Source: Clostridia bacterium
GTDB lineage: Bacteria > Bacillota_A > Clostridia > Christensenellales > CAG-138
Length of the DNA: 7,610 bases
Assembly (NCBI GenBank): GCA_017459315.1
Contig: JAFUDD010000465.1
Coordinates: 1 to 7,610 of the forward strand
Reading direction: 5' to 3'
The position numbers were made by a program, and so were the translations under genes. The notes under the pieces were generated by a model. That model saw only the letters and a list, made by a program, of their open reading frames with translations, made no database searches and was not told the DNA's origin. Shown piece by piece: positions 1 to 5,417 of this stretch; the stretch's first letter is position 1, and every line of letters starts with the position of its first letter.

Positions 1-21
1 ATACTTTTCCCCGTCCCGGCG

Positions 22-27
22 CATACT
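22..27 (+). promoter_or_regulatory. Possible -10 element of the DUF421 gene
   Basis: CATACT matches four of six bases of a sigma-A -10 box and lies six bases before the ATG at 34. No ribosome binding site is visible in front of that ATG. If the box is real, transcription would start at or beside the start codon, as predicted for the deacetylase gene further on. The -35 position falls outside the window and there is no extended TG, so this is a weak call. Confidence 0.25.
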
Positions 28-33
28 CCCGTT

Positions 34-732
34 ATGCTGAATCTGTTTTTACGCACGCTGATCCTCTATCTGTTTCTGCTGCTGATTTTGCGACTCACCG
101 GTAAACGGCAGGTCGCGGATCTTGAGCCGTTCGACCTCATTGTGACGCTGATCGTTGCGGACGTCGGGAGCAACGCGATCTCCGATACCAACATCCCCCT
201 GCTGTACAGTATTGTCCCGATTATCGGACTGTATCTGATGCAGCAGGTGATCGCGCGGGCATGTCTGAAATCCGACCGCGTGCGGCATTTCCTGTGCGGC
301 ACGCCGCAGCTTTTGATTCGCGGCGGGCGGCTCGACGAAGCTGTGATGCGCCGCACCAACTACACGATCCATGACATACTGGATCACCTGCGGGAAAAGG
401 ACGTGTTCAATCTGGACGAGGTCGAAGACGCGGTGCTCGAAACAAACGGCTCGATGAGTGTGCGCCTAAAGCCCTCGACGCAGCCGCCGGTTCGCACGGA
501 GCTGCACATTCCCATTCCAAAGGAGCGGCCGCCCGCGCTGCTGATCCGGGAGGGGCGGCTCTGTCCGGAAGGGCTTGCGGAAGCGGCCATAGACGAGGCC
601 GCGCTTATGAAGCGGCTTCGTAAAAACGGCCTGCAGGTTGCGGATATTTTCGTTTTGCAGCGCACAACAGCGGGCAAGCTGCACGCGCAGGTCAAGGCGG
701 AAAAAGGCGGCAAGGTAAGGGAACTGGCGTAG
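34..732 (+). CDS. DUF421 (YetF-type) membrane protein
   Basis: A 232-residue protein of the DUF421/YetF family, which is common in Firmicutes. Hydrophobic segments lie at about residues 4-21, 33-49 and 55-77, followed by a soluble C-terminal part. Family hallmarks are LRLTGKRQ (19-26), the PFDLIVTLIVADV stretch (32-44), and the G-x-P-x-x-LI-x-x-G segment (89-98) leading into a T-x-x-D-x-x-x-x-LR helix and a VLETNGSMSV strand. The molecular role is unknown. Family members are membrane proteins, and some relatives in spore-formers are linked to spore membrane properties. The ATG at 34 gives the usual family N-terminus (short lead, then FLRT). The frame stays open to the window edge and no Shine-Dalgarno is seen, so the start is slightly uncertain. 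A DUF4363 gene follows, a pairing often seen in Clostridia. The stop is TAG. Confidence 0.9.
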   Translation: MLNLFLRTLILYLFLLLILRLTGKRQVADLEPFDLIVTLIVADVGSNAISDTNIPLLYSIVPIIGLYLMQQVIARACLKSDRVRHFLCGTPQLLIRGGRLDEAVMRRTNYTIHDILDHLREKDVFNLDEVEDAVLETNGSMSVRLKPSTQPPVRTELHIPIPKERPPALLIREGRLCPEGLAEAAIDEAALMKRLRKNGLQVADIFVLQRTTAGKLHAQVKAEKGGKVRELA

Positions 733-736
733 CGAA

Positions 737-776
737 GCTTTTCAGCCTGTTCCCGCTATGTGAAAAGCGCCTTTTT
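737..776 (+). terminator. Intrinsic terminator-like hairpin after the DUF421 gene
   Basis: A perfect 8-bp inverted repeat, GCTTTTCA (737-744) and TGAAAAGC (761-768), encloses a 16-base loop and is followed by GCC and five Ts. It starts five bases after the DUF421 stop. The stem is AT-rich and the loop is large, so it may only partly terminate, letting some transcripts continue into the DUF4363 gene. Confidence 0.5.
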
Positions 777-801
777 CTATCCATGCCATGAAAGGAGTTC
801 T

Positions 802-1194
802 ATGGGTTTTATCTGGTTTCGCAGAGTCTGTACGGCTCTGCTGTGCGCCCTGCTCGCCGTGCTGTTCACGGTGCCGGGGCGGTATCTCGACACGCAAAGC
901 GCGGCTTGGAACGACGACATCGACGCGGCGGGCGCGGCGCTGCGGGCGGGCGATTACCAAAGGGCCGGAACGAATGCCGACGCACTCGTCTCCTCCTTTG
1001 CCGAGGCCAAGCCTGCGCTCGAACGCTTTCTGCACCACGACGCGGTCGAGGGCGTGTTCGCCGCGCTGATGGAGGCCGAGGTGCTTTGCGCCGCGCATGA
1101 CGCGCCCGGTGCGCTCGCCGCGCTTGCCGCTGCAAAGGGCGGGATCGAGCACCTGCTTTGCATTGAGCGGTTCACCTGGAACGCGCTGTTATAA
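802..1194 (+). CDS. DUF4363 family protein
   Basis: A 130-residue protein with one N-terminal hydrophobic helix (about residues 9-22) that acts as membrane anchor or uncleaved signal. An alpha-helical domain follows. Its pattern fits DUF4363: a helix with alternating charged and alanine residues (DDIDAAGAALRAGDYQRAG), a W/F-x-x-x-K-P-x-L-E-R-F region, and a final L-x-x-L-x-x-x-K-x-x-I-E-H-L helix. The function is unknown. The start at 802 is chosen because AAAGGAG (791-797) sits just before it. The in-frame ATG at 760 lies inside the hairpin of the preceding terminator and would add a non-membrane lead. Its position right after DUF421 supports the family call, since these genes often travel together in Clostridia. 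The stop is TAA. Confidence 0.75.
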   Translation: MGFIWFRRVCTALLCALLAVLFTVPGRYLDTQSAAWNDDIDAAGAALRAGDYQRAGTNADALVSSFAEAKPALERFLHHDAVEGVFAALMEAEVLCAAHDAPGALAALAAAKGGIEHLLCIERFTWNALL

Positions 1195-1203
1195 AGCCGC
1201 CCC

Positions 1204-1232
1204 TTGCGCCGGACGCCGCCGCGTGTTATGCT
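1204..1232 (+). promoter_or_regulatory. Candidate promoter of the CPBP protease gene
   Basis: TTGCGC (1204-1209) as -35 is followed by a 17-base spacer and TATGCT (1227-1232) as -10. The spacer ends in TGT, which gives an extended -10. The -35 hexamer and spacer length equal those of the deacetylase promoter at 3774-3802, which supports the call. Each hexamer alone is a modest match to consensus. Confidence 0.4.
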
Positions 1233-1255
1233 GTATACATAAAGGCGGTGAAACG

Positions 1256-1897
1256 ATGAGAGTTTTCTCACAAAGGTTCGGACGGCTGCTGCTGTTCGGG
1301 CTGCTGCTGTTCGGCATAACGGCGCTTGCGGGCGTGTGCATGCGCGTCCTTGCCGGATGGGTGCGGCTCGGTGCGGTGACAATATGCAACCTCGTCAACG
1401 GCGGTCTTGCGCTGCTGTTTCTGCGACTTTCCGGGCGGCGGTTTGCCGTTTCGCTTCGTCCCGCGGCGCAATGGCTTTGGGCGCTCCTGCTTGCGGGCGG
1501 GCTCGGGCTGACGATCATCGTCCTTCCGCTGCTGTTCGGCACGTCGCTTGTCGGCCGTCATGCGGACTTTGTGCCGTGGGCGGCGGCCGTGGAGCTTTTT
1601 GACAATCTTTTGGTGATCGGTCCTGTCGAGGAGCTGATCTTTCGTGAATACGTGCAGGGCGAGCTTTCCACCCTGCTGCCGAAGAAAACTTGGCTTGCGG
1701 TTCTGTTGGCAAGCCCCCTTTTCGGCGCATGGCATCTGATCAACGGCTCGCCCGTGCAGGCGCTGTTCACGTTCGGGATCGGGTGCGCGTTCGGCTTTGC
1801 GCGGCAATACGGCAAGGGCTGTACCTACCTTTCCTGCGCTCTCGGCCACGGTCTGTATGACAGCCTGTGCAGCGTCATGCGCTGGCTGCTGCCGTAA
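1256..1897 (+). CDS. CPBP family intramembrane glutamic metalloprotease
   Basis: A 213-residue multi-pass membrane protein of the CPBP (CAAX protease and bacteriocin-processing, Abi) family. All three family motifs are present: EELIFR (125-130, the EExxxR glutamates and arginine), FGAWH (156-160, FxxxH) and HGLYD (198-202, the HxxxN/D motif). The active site therefore looks complete. Strong hydrophobic segments lie near residues 9-26, 36-57, 72-95, 145-160 and 168-182. Known members process prenylated proteins or peptides, or give bacteriocin self-immunity; the substrate here cannot be told. The start at 1256 is preceded by AAAGGCGGTG (1241-1250), a good ribosome binding site. The frame is open further upstream (to 1097), but that part overlaps the DUF4363 gene and has no such site. 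A candidate promoter lies at 1204-1232 and a terminator directly follows. Confidence 0.88.
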   Translation: MRVFSQRFGRLLLFGLLLFGITALAGVCMRVLAGWVRLGAVTICNLVNGGLALLFLRLSGRRFAVSLRPAAQWLWALLLAGGLGLTIIVLPLLFGTSLVGRHADFVPWAAAVELFDNLLVIGPVEELIFREYVQGELSTLLPKKTWLAVLLASPLFGAWHLINGSPVQALFTFGIGCAFGFARQYGKGCTYLSCALGHGLYDSLCSVMRWLLP

Positions 1898-1904
1898 CAG
1901 AGAA

Positions 1905-1944
1905 AAACGGCGTGACCTTTGCAGTCATGCCGTTTCTGTTTCTT
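1905..1944. terminator. Bidirectional intrinsic terminator between convergent units
   Basis: A 12-bp stem (1905-1916 with 1924-1935, one G-T pair) encloses a 7-base loop. It is followed by TCTGTTTCTT on the plus strand. Read on the minus strand, the stem is followed by TTTTTCTCT, formed by the bases before the 5' arm. The hairpin starts eight bases after the protease stop and can also end the minus-strand unit whose last gene stops at 2024. Confidence 0.8.
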
Positions 1945-2023
1945 GGGCCGGAGCAATAATCCGACACCCGTTATTCATGATCAGCGATAGAGACCCGCCC
2001 GATAAGCCATTTTATATGAGGCA

Positions 2024-2365
2024 CTATAGCTCCCTGAACCCATTTTCCTTCAGCAGCTTAACAAGGCGTTTCATCGCGCTCTTTTCCGCTCCGTACGAAA
2101 ACCCGACAAGTCCCTCTCTGCCGCCGCCGGAAACGATCTCCACCGTTGTTTCATCGACAGTTTCCTCGACAATGACCGTCAAAGTTAGAGTTGAATTGAT
2201 CCTGAAATAATATTCTTCGGCAACAAAGATCGTTATTGTGCGATCTTGCCCTTCGATCCTTTTCATATAGAAGCCATCGTCAGGAAAAGCATGGGAGGAA
2301 AACCAGTCAATCAAAGCAGTATCTATTTCTGCGTTGTTCCGTGCTGTCAATACGGTCTTTATCAT
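2024..2365 (-). CDS. Small uncharacterised protein, DUF6054-like layout
   Basis: A 113-residue soluble protein with no signal peptide or membrane helix. It shows alternating beta strands (RTITIFVAEEYYFRINSTL at 42-60 and TLTVIVEETV at 61-70), a glycine-rich turn (SGGGREG, 79-85) and a C-terminal charged helix (AMKRLVKLLKENG, 97-109). The strand-strand-glycine-helix order recalls small Firmicutes families of unknown function such as DUF6054, but the match is weak and no function is assigned. The start at 2365 is chosen because GGAGG lies five bases before it. An ATG five codons further upstream (2380) overlaps the previous gene's stop as ATGA but places that same GGAGG inside the coding sequence. 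With either start the gene is closely coupled to the upstream one. The stop is TAG. Confidence 0.65.
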   Translation of the reverse strand: MIKTVLTARNNAEIDTALIDWFSSHAFPDDGFYMKRIEGQDRTITIFVAEEYYFRINSTLTLTVIVEETVDETTVEIVSGGGREGLVGFSYGAEKSAMKRLVKLLKENGFREL

Positions 2366-2376
2366 ACTGTCCTCCG

Positions 2377-2781
2377 TCATTCCCGATCTATCTTCGTCTG
2401 CTTCGCTTCTTCCTGCCGCGACAGCCGCACCGGGCCGAGCTCGATCACAAAATGCGGTTCCGTGATCCCCGTCTGCGGGTGTGCATCCGTAACGCTGATA
2501 CGAACGCCGCCGATCTCCGTTTCCGTAAAGCCGTCCGCCGTGCCGAGCAGAACGTATTGCTCACCGATAAAGTCCACGGTGCCGTCCGCGTTTTCGCACA
2601 GCGGAATCGCCTCCAGGGGCTTTGCAATATCGACGCCGAGGCTGTCAAGGTACGCCGCAATTATAGGCAGCGCGGCGCGGGCTTCGCGCCGGTAGCGGCG
2701 GCAATATGCGCAGTCGCATAGCGCGCTTTCGGGCAGCGCCGCATAGTAGGCGCGCGTGCGTTCGATGTCGATTCCTTTCAT
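2377..2781 (-). CDS. Uncharacterised protein with an N-terminal CxCxxC cysteine cluster
   Basis: A 134-residue soluble protein. The N-terminus carries a conserved-looking cluster, LCDCAYCRRYRREAR (21-35), with Cys22, Cys24 and Cys27 spaced as in small metal-binding sites. A helix with YLDSLGVDIAKPLE (44-57) and a beta-rich C-terminal half containing GITEPHFVIELGP (105-117) follow. I recognise the overall pattern (cysteine cluster, then L-x-x-LGVD-x-x-KP) as a small Firmicutes family of unknown function but cannot name it. The start at 2781 has GGAGAC in front. The longer frame from 2847 overlaps the deacetylase stop as ATGA but has no ribosome binding site, and its extra 22 residues look non-coding. 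The next gene starts 11 bases after its TGA stop, so the two are likely co-translated and may work together. Confidence 0.7.
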   Translation of the reverse strand: MKGIDIERTRAYYAALPESALCDCAYCRRYRREARAALPIIAAYLDSLGVDIAKPLEAIPLCENADGTVDFIGEQYVLLGTADGFTETEIGGVRISVTDAHPQTGITEPHFVIELGPVRLSRQEEAKQTKIDRE

Positions 2782-2796
2782 ACGGTCTCCGTGATG

Positions 2797-2817
2797 CAAA
2801 AGAAGGGGCGAACCCTC
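2797..2817 (-). terminator. Weak hairpin between the deacetylase and the downstream small gene
   Basis: On the minus strand, GAGGG (2817-2813) and CCCTT (2807-2803) can pair around a UUCGC loop, followed by CTTTTG. The stem has only five pairs, one of them G-U. It lies in the 62-base gap after the deacetylase stop and could partly separate that gene from the two downstream genes. Confidence 0.3.
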
Positions 2818-2843
2818 GTCCCTCCCGTTTGTTTCTGTTTTTC

Positions 2844-3767
2844 TCATGCCGCGGGCGTCGGCTTCTGCTTATAGATGCGGCCGGGCACCGGTTCTTCGCC
2901 GCCCGCGCGGATCAGCTCGGACACAGTGACAAGCTCATAGCCCTGCTCCCACAGCCACGGGATCAGCTCGTCGATGGCGTCGAGCGTCGCCTGCATCCGG
3001 TCATGGAACAGCACGATGGAGCCGTCCTGAATCTTCTTTTTCACCACGTCAAGGATCTTGTTCTTGTTTTTCAGCTGCCAGTCGCACGAATCGACCGACC
3101 ACATGATCACCGACAGGCCCGCGTCGCCCGCCGCATGGCGCACGTTGTCGTTATACATGCCTCCCGGCGGCCGCATCAGAATCGGGACATACCCGCCCTC
3201 GACGGATTCGTTGATCTCTTTTTTTGTCGCTTCAAACCGCTTAAGGTTATCATGACGATTGAAATTCACCATGCGGTCATGGTTCAGGCCGTGGCATCCG
3301 ATCTCACAGCCGAGATCGACGATGCGCTGCACGGTCGCGTGGTTGTCGTCGTGTATCGCGCTCGACAGCAAAAAGAACGTGACATGCACGCCGTATTTTT
3401 CGATGATATCGAGGAACGGCTCGGTATACTTCGGGCTTGGGCCGTCGTCAAACGTCAGCGCCACGAGCTTGCGGTTCGGATCCGGCGTCGGCGTGGGCGT
3501 GGGCGTCGGTGTGGGCGTGGGGGTCGGCTCCGGGCTCGGCGTGGGCGTCGGCGTCGGCGGCAGCGTCGGCGCGGGGCGCGGCGTATCGGTCGCGGCGGAG
3601 CCGATCTCGATGCTCTCCGTCACAACCGTTTCGACCGGCACGGTTTCCACCGGGACAGCCTGCGGCGCGTCCGTCTCGGCCGGGAGCGAAAGCGCGTCCG
3701 GCTCGCCGGTGGGCGTGCAGCCGAGCAGGAGCAATATGCAAAGAATGACAAGGAAAATTCGTTTCAT
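2844..3767 (-). CDS. Lipoprotein polysaccharide deacetylase (NodB domain)
   Basis: A 307-residue lipoprotein of carbohydrate esterase family 4, which removes N-acetyl groups from peptidoglycan or other cell-surface glycans. It has a lipoprotein signal (MKRIFLVILCILLLLGC, lipid-modified Cys17), then a Thr/Pro-rich stalk (about 62-97), then a NodB domain (about 100-287). All catalytic motifs are present: TFDDGP (105-110, with Asp107 and metal ligand Asp108), HGLNH (159-163, metal ligands His159 and His163), RPPGG (199-203), DSCDW (226-230) and LFHD (253-256, catalytic His255). It should therefore be an active, outward-facing enzyme anchored to the membrane. The start at 3767 is chosen because it gives a perfect lipoprotein signal. 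The frame is open 16 codons further up, but that segment contains the promoter. No ribosome binding site precedes the ATG. The stop is TGA. Confidence 0.93.
   Translation of the reverse strand: MKRIFLVILCILLLLGCTPTGEPDALSLPAETDAPQAVPVETVPVETVVTESIEIGSAATDTPRPAPTLPPTPTPTPSPEPTPTPTPTPTPTPTPDPNRKLVALTFDDGPSPKYTEPFLDIIEKYGVHVTFFLLSSAIHDDNHATVQRIVDLGCEIGCHGLNHDRMVNFNRHDNLKRFEATKKEINESVEGGYVPILMRPPGGMYNDNVRHAAGDAGLSVIMWSVDSCDWQLKNKNKILDVVKKKIQDGSIVLFHDRMQATLDAIDELIPWLWEQGYELVTVSELIRAGGEEPVPGRIYKQKPTPAA
3477..3563 (-). repeat. Thr-Pro stalk repeat inside the deacetylase gene
   Basis: A low-complexity tract of GGCGTG/GGCGTC hexamers (plus-strand reading) encodes the Pro-Thr stalk, residues about 69-97 of the deacetylase, broken once by Ser-Pro-Glu. 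Such stalks hold the catalytic domain away from the membrane. Near-identical hexamers make the tract prone to length change by replication slippage, always in multiples of two residues, so the frame is kept. Confidence 0.85.
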
Positions 3768-3773
3768 GCGGCT

Positions 3774-3802
3774 ATTGTACCACATGCTTCGACAAAGCGC
3801 AA
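3774..3802 (-). promoter_or_regulatory. Sigma-A promoter of the deacetylase gene (extended -10)
   Basis: Read on the minus strand: TTGCGC (-35, 3802-3797), a 17-base spacer ending in TGG, then TACAAT (-10, 3779-3774). The extended TG and the five-of-six -10 match make this the best promoter in the window. Only six bases separate the -10 from the ATG at 3767, so transcription should begin at or next to the start codon and leave no leader. Confidence 0.7.
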
Positions 3803-3848
3803 CGGTTTTCGACACGCCAAGTGCTCGTCCCGCCGTCCGTCGCAGACG

Positions 3849-4559
3849 TTATTTTCCCGCGAACCGAAACGGGTTTTCGATGCGCTCCTTTTGCCAGAAT
3901 GTGATCGCCTTACGGTACATTGCGCGGGCGTGAAGCCGGTCGTGCCAAAGCAGACGGCGCAGCAGCTTTTTGCGCGTCCATGCTTCGCCGGTTTCGTCCT
4001 CGGTGATTTTGTTTTCCAAAAACTGCGGCTCGGCCTCGAGCTGCGTGAACAGCTTCACGCGCTCGGTAAACAGATCGCCGTCCGGATCGAGCGCGATTCC
4101 GAGTCGTGCGGCATAAGCGGCCTGTACCGCCGTGATGTGCTTTTGCATCTCGCGCGAGGTCTGCGGCAGACGGCCGTAGAAGCAGCGCCGGGACTTGACG
4201 AGCGCCCGATCCTTCTGCGGGATCGACAGAAACTGCGTCTCGATATCCTTTGCCGAGCGCAGGCAGAGCGATTTCAGCTGTGTGTAGGTTGCCATGCTCA
4301 TCGGCAGCCGTTCGGACGGGAACAGCACGCGCGTCTCGCCGTCCTCCACCGCCGCCGGGCTTTTGCACTCCTGCACCGTGCGAAACTCATTCATCGGCTC
4401 GCGCGGGCCCTGCCCCGTCCATGCGCGGTATTGCGCCAGCGCCGCGGGCAGCTTTTGCATGGCTTCCTCCCGCGTTTCGCCGCGTGCCGATACGCCCGGA
4501 TACCCGTCTGCAAAGATCTGCACACCGCTGTCGTTGTATTCGATAATGAGGTCGATCAT
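3849..4559 (-). CDS. HicB-like/DinB-like two-domain protein
   Basis: A 236-residue soluble protein in two parts. Residues 1-48 resemble the HicB/UPF0150 fold: an N-terminal strand (MIDLIIEYND), a second strand with the A-DGYPGVSARGETREEAM pattern, and a helix. Residues about 88-225 are helical and resemble a DinB-like four-helix bundle, with a C-terminal helix containing WHDRLHARAM (205-214). His206 and His210 are placed like the metal-binding histidines of that fold, and His141 could be a third ligand. HicB domains usually act as antitoxins, but no HicA toxin gene lies next to it, so toxin-antitoxin function is not supported. DinB-like proteins are often metal-dependent thiol-using enzymes; no activity is assigned here. 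GGGAGGG just before the ATG fixes the start. The deacetylase gene follows after 81 bases on the same strand and has its own promoter. Confidence 0.72.
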   Translation of the reverse strand: MIDLIIEYNDSGVQIFADGYPGVSARGETREEAMQKLPAALAQYRAWTGQGPREPMNEFRTVQECKSPAAVEDGETRVLFPSERLPMSMATYTQLKSLCLRSAKDIETQFLSIPQKDRALVKSRRCFYGRLPQTSREMQKHITAVQAAYAARLGIALDPDGDLFTERVKLFTQLEAEPQFLENKITEDETGEAWTRKKLLRRLLWHDRLHARAMYRKAITFWQKERIENPFRFAGK

Positions 4560-4590
4560 AGTCCCTCCCGCCCTTCAAAGTGCTGTTTCT

Positions 4591-4599
4591 ATTAAACCA
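4591..4599 (-). promoter_or_regulatory. Candidate extended -10 of the HicB/DinB-like gene
   Basis: On the minus strand TGG is followed by TTTAAT (4596-4591), a five-of-six match to the -10 consensus with an extended TG. The flanking bases TGTGG and AATAG are shared with the deacetylase promoter. No convincing -35 is seen 17 bases upstream (GCAAAT), so the extended -10 would have to carry recognition. About 30 bases of leader would contain the GGGAGGG ribosome binding site. Confidence 0.5.
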
Positions 4600-4712
4600 C
4601 ACCGATGCGTCCGATTTGCGTCTGTTTGATGAACAAACGATGAACTTTCCGTCCTGCTCAGCCCCTGCCCAAACCCTTGCTGCAAAACGGCATCCTTTGC
4701 GCCGCAGGCCGC

Positions 4713-4740
4713 AAAAAAGAGAGCCGTTTTCGGCTCCCTT
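4713..4740 (-). terminator. Orphan minus-strand intrinsic terminator
   Basis: A 10-bp stem with one G-T pair (4731-4740 with 4717-4726) and an AAAA loop on the minus strand is followed by six Ts (4718-4713). It is a strong terminator for minus-strand transcription, yet no minus-strand gene ends just before it. The only coding trace upstream is the 12-bp copy of the guaA 3' end at 4775-4786. I infer that this was the original guaA terminator before the sequence between the two copies came in. Intergenic sequence 4600-4712 otherwise shows no gene. Confidence 0.8.
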
Positions 4741-4774
4741 GCGGTCAATGTATTGGTGCTTTGAAAAGCGGTTC

Positions 4775-4786
4775 TTATTCCCACTC
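4775..4786. repeat. Distal copy of the guaA 3'-end repeat (possible att site)
   Basis: TTATTCCCACTC is identical to the last 12 bases of guaA (5418-5429) and in the same orientation. On the minus strand it would read Glu-Trp-Glu-stop, preceded by a GTC (Val) codon, as in a normal GMP synthase C-terminus (-V/I-E-W-E). An in-frame stop eight codons upstream shows that no gene remains here. It may be one end of an integration at guaA. A chance 12-bp match cannot be excluded, but the orientation and the terminator behind it favour common origin. Confidence 0.55.
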
Positions 4787-4805
4787 GACACGGGAAGCCA
4801 AAACT

Positions 4806-4821
4806 TAAACAAATTTGTTTA
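4806..4821. repeat. Perfect 16-bp palindrome
   Basis: TAAACAAATTTGTTTA is its own reverse complement. It lies 20 bases inside the distal guaA-end copy. Its symmetry suits a dimeric DNA-binding protein, such as an operator or a recombination-directionality site. As RNA it would form only a weak, loop-less AT stem, so it is not a terminator. Confidence 0.7.
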
Positions 4822-4857
4822 GGTCGCATGTTTTCTCGTGCATGTGGTGTCTGTATT

Positions 4858-4905
4858 ATCCCCGTACAAAACCAATGATTCCATTTCGTACAAACCTAAT
4901 GTTTC
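4858..4905 (-). repeat. Left pair of tandem 24-bp repeats
   Basis: On the minus strand two 24-base units follow each other directly (4905-4882 and 4881-4858). Each begins GAAACAT or GAATCAT and carries TTTGTACG eleven bases into the unit. On the plus strand the shared block is CGTACAAA at 4863 and 4887. The same unit occurs twice, inverted, at 5363-5410. Spacing of about two helical turns suits cooperative protein binding on one DNA face, as at integrase arm sites. Confidence 0.65.
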
Positions 4906-5079
4906 TGGTGGTCATCTTTTTTATCATCCTTTTTTCTCGCAAATCATTCATTTTCCGCCACACTTCCTTCTCCATTTTCTTTCTTAATCTCTCCCCATCA
5001 AAAGCAGAGGACCCATCGGAAAACAAAGAAGAAAACCAATCATGCCATTCTCATTACCAATACCAATTGACATGACATA

Positions 5080-5095
5080 GGCGGCTGTGGCCGCC
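5080..5095. other. GC-rich hairpin in the AT-rich segment
   Basis: GGCGGC and GCCGCC form a perfect 6-bp stem with a TGTG loop. No T-run follows on either strand, so it is not a standard terminator. It stands out as a GC-rich island in AT-rich sequence. The rest of the gene-free interior (4906-5302) shows short diverged repeats (CCATTC, CCAATT and TTGACA in the same order at 5045-5072 and 5114-5133) but no RNA gene or protein gene that I can support. Confidence 0.5.
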
Positions 5096-5298
5096 CCTCA
5101 TCCATTGCCCTGCCCATTCCAATTCCTTTGACAATATCTATGTTTTTCAGTTCTCATGCTTATCTTCATTCTCATTTTCATTCATTCAAATGAACTGCAG
5201 AACCAGAAGCAGCATCAGGGATGGAAGGAGGTCTCGGCGGAGAATTGGCGAGAAGATTCGAGGACATTTCATTCGTATTGGTATCACCAGAACATATG

Positions 5299-5334
5299 AA
5301 AAGCACCCCGAGAACTTCATGGTTCTCGGGGTGC
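5299..5334 (-). terminator. guaA terminator
   Basis: On the minus strand a perfect 13-bp stem, GCACCCCGAGAAC paired with GTTCTCGGGGTGC, has a 6-base loop and is followed by TTTT and further AT-rich sequence. It lies about 85 bases after the guaA stop and ends the guaB-guaA transcript. It lies within the segment bounded by the two guaA-end repeats, so it may have arrived with that segment. Confidence 0.88.
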
Positions 5335-5362
5335 CTGTATCTCCCCTTATCTTATCTCATCA

Positions 5363-5410
5363 GAATCATCCGATTTGTACTTTTCGGAATCATCGAATTT
5401 GGTCGGGTAT
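5363..5410 (+). repeat. Right pair of tandem 24-bp repeats, inverted relative to the left pair
   Basis: Two directly adjacent units (5363-5386 and 5387-5410) each begin GAATCATC. The first carries TTTGTAC eleven bases in and the second carries the variant TTTGGTC. Aligned with the minus-strand left pair, the second left unit and the first right unit share both GAATCAT and TTTGTAC at the same spacing. The array ends seven bases before the guaA-end repeat at 5418. Confidence 0.65.
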
Positions 5411-5417
5411 ATGTGCA

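Noticed and set aside
760..801. Upstream ATG at 760 as start of the DUF4363 gene.
   Set aside because: It lies within the terminator hairpin, has no ribosome binding site, and the ATG at 802 has AAAGGAG directly in front.
2377..2846. Genetic code change in which TGA is a sense codon.
   Set aside because: The deacetylase and the CxCxxC protein end in TGA exactly where the next gene begins, and tryptophan is encoded by TGG throughout.
2706..4595. A 629-codon open frame on the plus strand.
   Set aside because: It runs antisense to the deacetylase and HicB/DinB-like genes, is Arg/His-rich with no recognisable domain, and results from GC-rich codon use on the other strand.
4628..4645. GATGAAC direct repeat with a GTTTG/CAAAC inverted pair, a possible operator before the HicB/DinB-like gene.
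   Set aside because: Very short and within what chance allows; no second feature supports it.
4815..5075. An 86-codon open frame with a hydrophobic stretch in the AT-rich segment.
   Set aside because: It has no ribosome binding site, its composition follows the pyrimidine-rich strand (Phe, Leu, Ser), and its start overlaps the palindrome and left repeats. No support as a gene.
4906..5302. tRNA, CRISPR array or known small RNA in the AT-rich interior.
   Set aside because: No cloverleaf or T-loop motif, no regularly spaced repeats with unique spacers, and no recognisable conserved RNA core on either strand.
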